Shown piece by piece: positions 61,804-64,000 of a stretch of 64,000 bases of DNA. Numbering within the stretch: the stretch's first letter is position 1; every line of letters starts with the position of its first letter. Below the pieces are notes generated by a model, which was not told the DNA's origin, did not search any database, and saw nothing but the letters and a program-made list of their open reading frames with translations. Position numbers and translations under genes: made by a program. The DNA is from Neobacillus cucumis. GTDB lineage: Bacteria; Bacillota; Bacilli; Bacillales_B; DSM-18226. The stretch covers positions 143,525 through 207,524 of the forward strand of contig NZ_JAMBOH010000011.1 in assembly GCF_023715505.1 (NCBI RefSeq), in the 5' to 3' direction.

Positions 61804-62493
61804 CTAATCCTTCCAATACCGATCATATAAATTTTGCATATGGTCCGTCATAATTTTCACTGCTTCTTTTTCGTTTCGGTCTTCTATTGCTTTAATAAGT
61901 AATTGATGTTCTCTGAAATTAACGTCCCGGTAGTCTGGTCGAGTTACGGTCCGATCTCGAATAAATTTCCACATTTCCTGTTGTTTCATCGCATTGATAA
62001 TAGCAGCCATGATGTTGATAAATAAATCATTATGAGAGGCCTTGGCAATACCACAATGTAATTTCTCGTCTGTTTCTGGTACGTATACGCCAGCCCTTGT
62101 TTCGTCCTCCATCTGTTTTATGGTTGAACGAAGCTCCTCTATGTCTTCATCTGTTGCTCTTTGGGCTGCAAATTTAACAATCAGTGGCTCGATGTTCATT
62201 CTAGCCTCAACAATATCTTCAGGGGTAATTGATTTAAAGAAGGATTGATCAGTTGCAAGTTGAGTGCTTTTCACATAAACGCCTTCGCCTTGACGGGAAT
62301 AAATAATTCCATTTAACTCCAAAGCGCTTAGGGCCTGTCGAATCGGAGCACGACTTACACCGAACATTTCACATAGTTCTCTTTCAGCTGGCAGTTTATC
62401 ACCTATTTTAAATGCACCTGATTGGATTTCTGAGAGAATTTGGTTATAAATTTGCATATATAGTTTCTTGCTGGATACAGGATTAAAATTCAT
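61804..62493 (-). CDS. GntR/FadR-family regulator (copy 2)
   Basis: 229 aa from ATG 62493 (GAGGTG six bases upstream; frame open to GTG 62502). Winged helix KLPAERELCEMFGVSRAPIRQALSALELNGIIYS in parts, FCD domain EARMNIEPLIVKFAAQRATDEDIEEL. Near duplicate of copy 1, with a short deletion after DQS (copy 1 has DHSESAIF). Recognition helices differ at only one residue (SRAPIRQ versus SRVPIRQ), so both should read the same operator family. A site lies in its own promoter (62524-62536). Confidence 0.9.
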   Translation of the reverse strand: MNFNPVSSKKLYMQIYNQILSEIQSGAFKIGDKLPAERELCEMFGVSRAPIRQALSALELNGIIYSRQGEGVYVKSTQLATDQSFFKSITPEDIVEARMNIEPLIVKFAAQRATDEDIEELRSTIKQMEDETRAGVYVPETDEKLHCGIAKASHNDLFINIMAAIINAMKQQEMWKFIRDRTVTRPDYRDVNFREHQLLIKAIEDRNEKEAVKIMTDHMQNLYDRYWKD

Positions 62494-62523
62494 AATAATC
62501 ACCTCTTTCTACACTTTTGTATG

Positions 62524-62536
62524 TTGTATTCTAAGT
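62524..62536. promoter_or_regulatory. GntR operator upstream of GntR copy 2
   Basis: TTGTATTCTAAGT, one mismatch from the TTGTMTACTAAGT core of the other three sites; about 30 bp before the start, consistent with autoregulation. Confidence 0.6.
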
Positions 62537-62729
62537 GAGTAATTAGACATGTTTAATTATAATGAATTTTTATCAAAAGGGCAATGAACTTAATATTTTA
62601 AAGGTTTTAAGTTGCCAATTTTTATCCGATTATTCTATCAATGTTAACAAAGTATTCAAACACTAATATAGTAGTTTTTTATAAAATTGATGTGGAGTAG
62701 TATATTAATTAGGTGAAAGGAAGTCTGAT

Positions 62730-63644
62730 ATGCACCCATATAAGACGCGTAAGAAATCAAAAGAATTAAGGATCCTAAGCTCTTTAAACGTACGAATGGA
62801 GTTATCATCAAAAGACAAACAGCATTATGCTTACCTAGAAAAAGGATACCAGGGTGAGGTGGTCTTTGACCAGTTAACGTCAAAGCTGCAAAACGATTTA
62901 TACATTTTAAATGATTTGTGCCTCGAGCATAATAAATCACTTTTTCAAATTGACACCTTAATTATTTCTCAGCAAACGATTTACCCATTTGAAGTTAAAA
63001 ACTTTGAAGGTGATTATAGATATGAATTAGGAAATTTCTATCCTAAGTTATCTAAGGACGAAATAAAGAATCCTTTGGATCAATTAAAACGCAGCAAATC
63101 CCTTCTCCGCCCTTCACTTAAAAATCTTGGTTTTCAATTACCTATTGAAGGTTCCTTAACCTTTGTAAACCCCTATTTCACATTATACCAAGCCCCCTTA
63201 AACGAGCCGATTATTCACCCTACTCAGCTTAATTGCCTGATGAAAAAATTAAACGAAGTCCCGTCAAAGCTAACTAACCGGCATAAAATGCTTGCTGATC
63301 AGTTAATTTCGATGCATCAAACAGACTCTCCCTATACTCGCTTACCTCCTTATACTTATAATGGATTGCAAAAGGGATTGATTTGCGCAGTATGTCACTC
63401 GTTAATTTGTTCGATGGAAAGAAGGGAGAAGATTGTGTGTAGAACATGCGGTCATGAGGAAACGGTTGATTCCGCTGTCTTACGAAGTGTGGAGGAGTTA
63501 TTGCTGCTTTTTCCTGATATGAAAATCACTACTAATATAGTTTATGAATGGTGTAGGGTGATTGAGTCTAAAAAGCAAATTAGTCGAATCCTTAAACAAA
63601 ATTATACTTTGATAGGGTTTGGTCAATGGGCGTATTATGAATAG
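62730..63644 (+). CDS. NERD-domain protein with C-terminal zinc ribbon
   Basis: 304-aa protein. An N-terminal NERD (nuclease-related) domain spans about 35-150: YLEKGYQGEVVFDQL, SLFQIDTLIISQQTIYPFEVKNFEGDY in parts (the D and E-x-K of the nuclease-like core are visible), then QLKRSKSLLR. A C-terminal zinc ribbon follows (CAVCH...CRTCGHEE, about 220-250). Bacilli carry several such proteins. Single gene with AAAGGAAG ribosome site. Function unknown; DNA binding or processing is suggested by the domains. Confidence 0.87.
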   Translation: MHPYKTRKKSKELRILSSLNVRMELSSKDKQHYAYLEKGYQGEVVFDQLTSKLQNDLYILNDLCLEHNKSLFQIDTLIISQQTIYPFEVKNFEGDYRYELGNFYPKLSKDEIKNPLDQLKRSKSLLRPSLKNLGFQLPIEGSLTFVNPYFTLYQAPLNEPIIHPTQLNCLMKKLNEVPSKLTNRHKMLADQLISMHQTDSPYTRLPPYTYNGLQKGLICAVCHSLICSMERREKIVCRTCGHEETVDSAVLRSVEELLLLFPDMKITTNIVYEWCRVIESKKQISRILKQNYTLIGFGQWAYYE

Positions 63645-63669
63645 ATCTTTATTCTACTAAGTTACTTCG

Positions 63670-63873
63670 ATTGACTACCCAGGGTGCCCTTTTTGCTCTT
63701 GCTCGGTCGTCAATTAGCCTGATTGACTACACAACTACCTCATTTTCCACTTGCTCAGTCGTCAATTAGCCTGATTGACTACCCAACTACCTCATTTTTC
63801 ACCTGCTCGGTCGTCAATTAGCCTGATTGACTACCCAACTACCTCATTTTCCACCTGCTCAGTCGTCAATTAG
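63670..63873. repeat. Second tandem array, 52-bp unit
   Basis: Units start at 63701, 63753, 63805 and 63857, each exactly 52 bp: GCTCGGTCGTCAATTAGCCT, then GATTGACTACCCAACTACC and TCATTTTCCACCT. A partial unit precedes and the fourth full-length start is cut after GTCAATTA. Shares the GCTCGGTCGTC and GACTACCC blocks with the 39-kb array. Confidence 0.92.
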
Positions 63874-64000
63874 GATTAAGTCCGTATAATTGTGTAAAAA
63901 GAAAAGGAGTCAAATTAATTCCTCTTGTCAACAATGTTAACAGCGACGAAAACAATGAGGAGGAATTAATCATGACTCAAATTCAGTTTAACCTAAATAT
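63874..64000 (+). mobile_element. IS256-family-like insertion sequence, left end (continues beyond window)
   Basis: The fourth array unit stops after GTCAATTA and is followed by a new sequence GGATTAAGTCCGTATAATTG then TGTAAAAAG, which looks like an IS terminal inverted repeat. A transposase start follows 100 bp later. The right end and target duplication lie outside the window. Confidence 0.75.
63972..64000 (+). CDS. Transposase start, IS256/mutator type (partial)
   Basis: ATG 63972 with GAGGAGGAA eight bases upstream opens MTQIQFNLN, the usual beginning of Bacillus IS256-family transposases. Only nine codons are present, so the assignment rests on this start plus the IS-like end. Confidence 0.65.

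Overview
The window reads as chromosome of a low-GC, spore-forming member of the Bacillaceae (Bacillus, Neobacillus or a close relative; the species cannot be fixed from sequence alone). Grounds: CotF-type spore proteins, a T-box leader, strong GGAGG ribosome sites with many TTG/GTG starts, the kip/ycs (pxp) gene cluster, a Rex operator before ldh, CcpA-type cre sites, an SR1P-like peptide and a dispersed REP family with core GGGGACGGTTCT. I see no rRNA, tRNA or CRISPR array. Genes sit in short metabolic operons, each with its own regulator, so the window looks like an accessory-metabolism region of a soil bacillus.

Layout. 0-5 kb: 3'-truncated LacI regulator with twin operators; T-box-controlled amino acid permease; brnQ. 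4.5-6.9 kb: divergent CotF-like spore gene pairs plus a zinc alcohol dehydrogenase. 7-13.5 kb: cytoplasmic alpha-amylase, EamA exporter, a fused EAL-PAS-PAS-histidine kinase, a MocR regulator. 13.5-22.5 kb: pyroglutamate module: pcp, a truncated DUF979 permease, an IclR regulator (KipR-like), accC-accB-pxpC-pxpB on the minus strand, and divergently pxpA, an NRAMP-like transporter and ycsI.

23-29.2 kb: a self-contained sigma-54 circuit: sensor kinase with a solute-binding domain, NtrC-type regulator, TAXI lipoprotein, then a near-perfect -24/-12 promoter before an MHS-family permease. 29.3-33.7 kb: a decay zone (fragments of a sigma-54 activator, a nuclease-like gene and others, an SDR gene, a start-less cupin dioxygenase). 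33.7-38.9 kb: hexuronate/mannonate genes (transporter, uxuB-type SDR, uxuA, dehydrogenase, GntR). 39-40.2 kb: an 11-copy tandem array and a frameshifted membrane gene. 40.5-44 kb: UreH-like metal permease; Rex-controlled ldh with an MFS permease.

44.2-51.8 kb: LevR-type sigma-54 activator and a mannose-family PTS with a SIS-domain deglycase and a HAD phosphatase, preceded by a second -24/-12 promoter; the gene set resembles fructoselysine/glucoselysine uptake. 52-62.5 kb: a sugar or polyol locus with RpiB, SR1P-like peptide, PfkA paralogue, two near-duplicate MFS permeases, two near-duplicate GntR regulators, split transketolase, SDR and zinc dehydrogenase, tied together by a shared operator-like motif. 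62.7-64 kb: NERD-domain gene and a second tandem array interrupted by the left end of an IS256-like element.

Threads running through the window: (1) REP/REPIN copies, two of which supply the C-terminal codons and stop of a gene; (2) two intact and one broken sigma-54 activators, with two sigma-54 promoters; (3) split gene sets (four-subunit carboxylase-like pxp operon, two-subunit transketolase) whose substrates are not settled.
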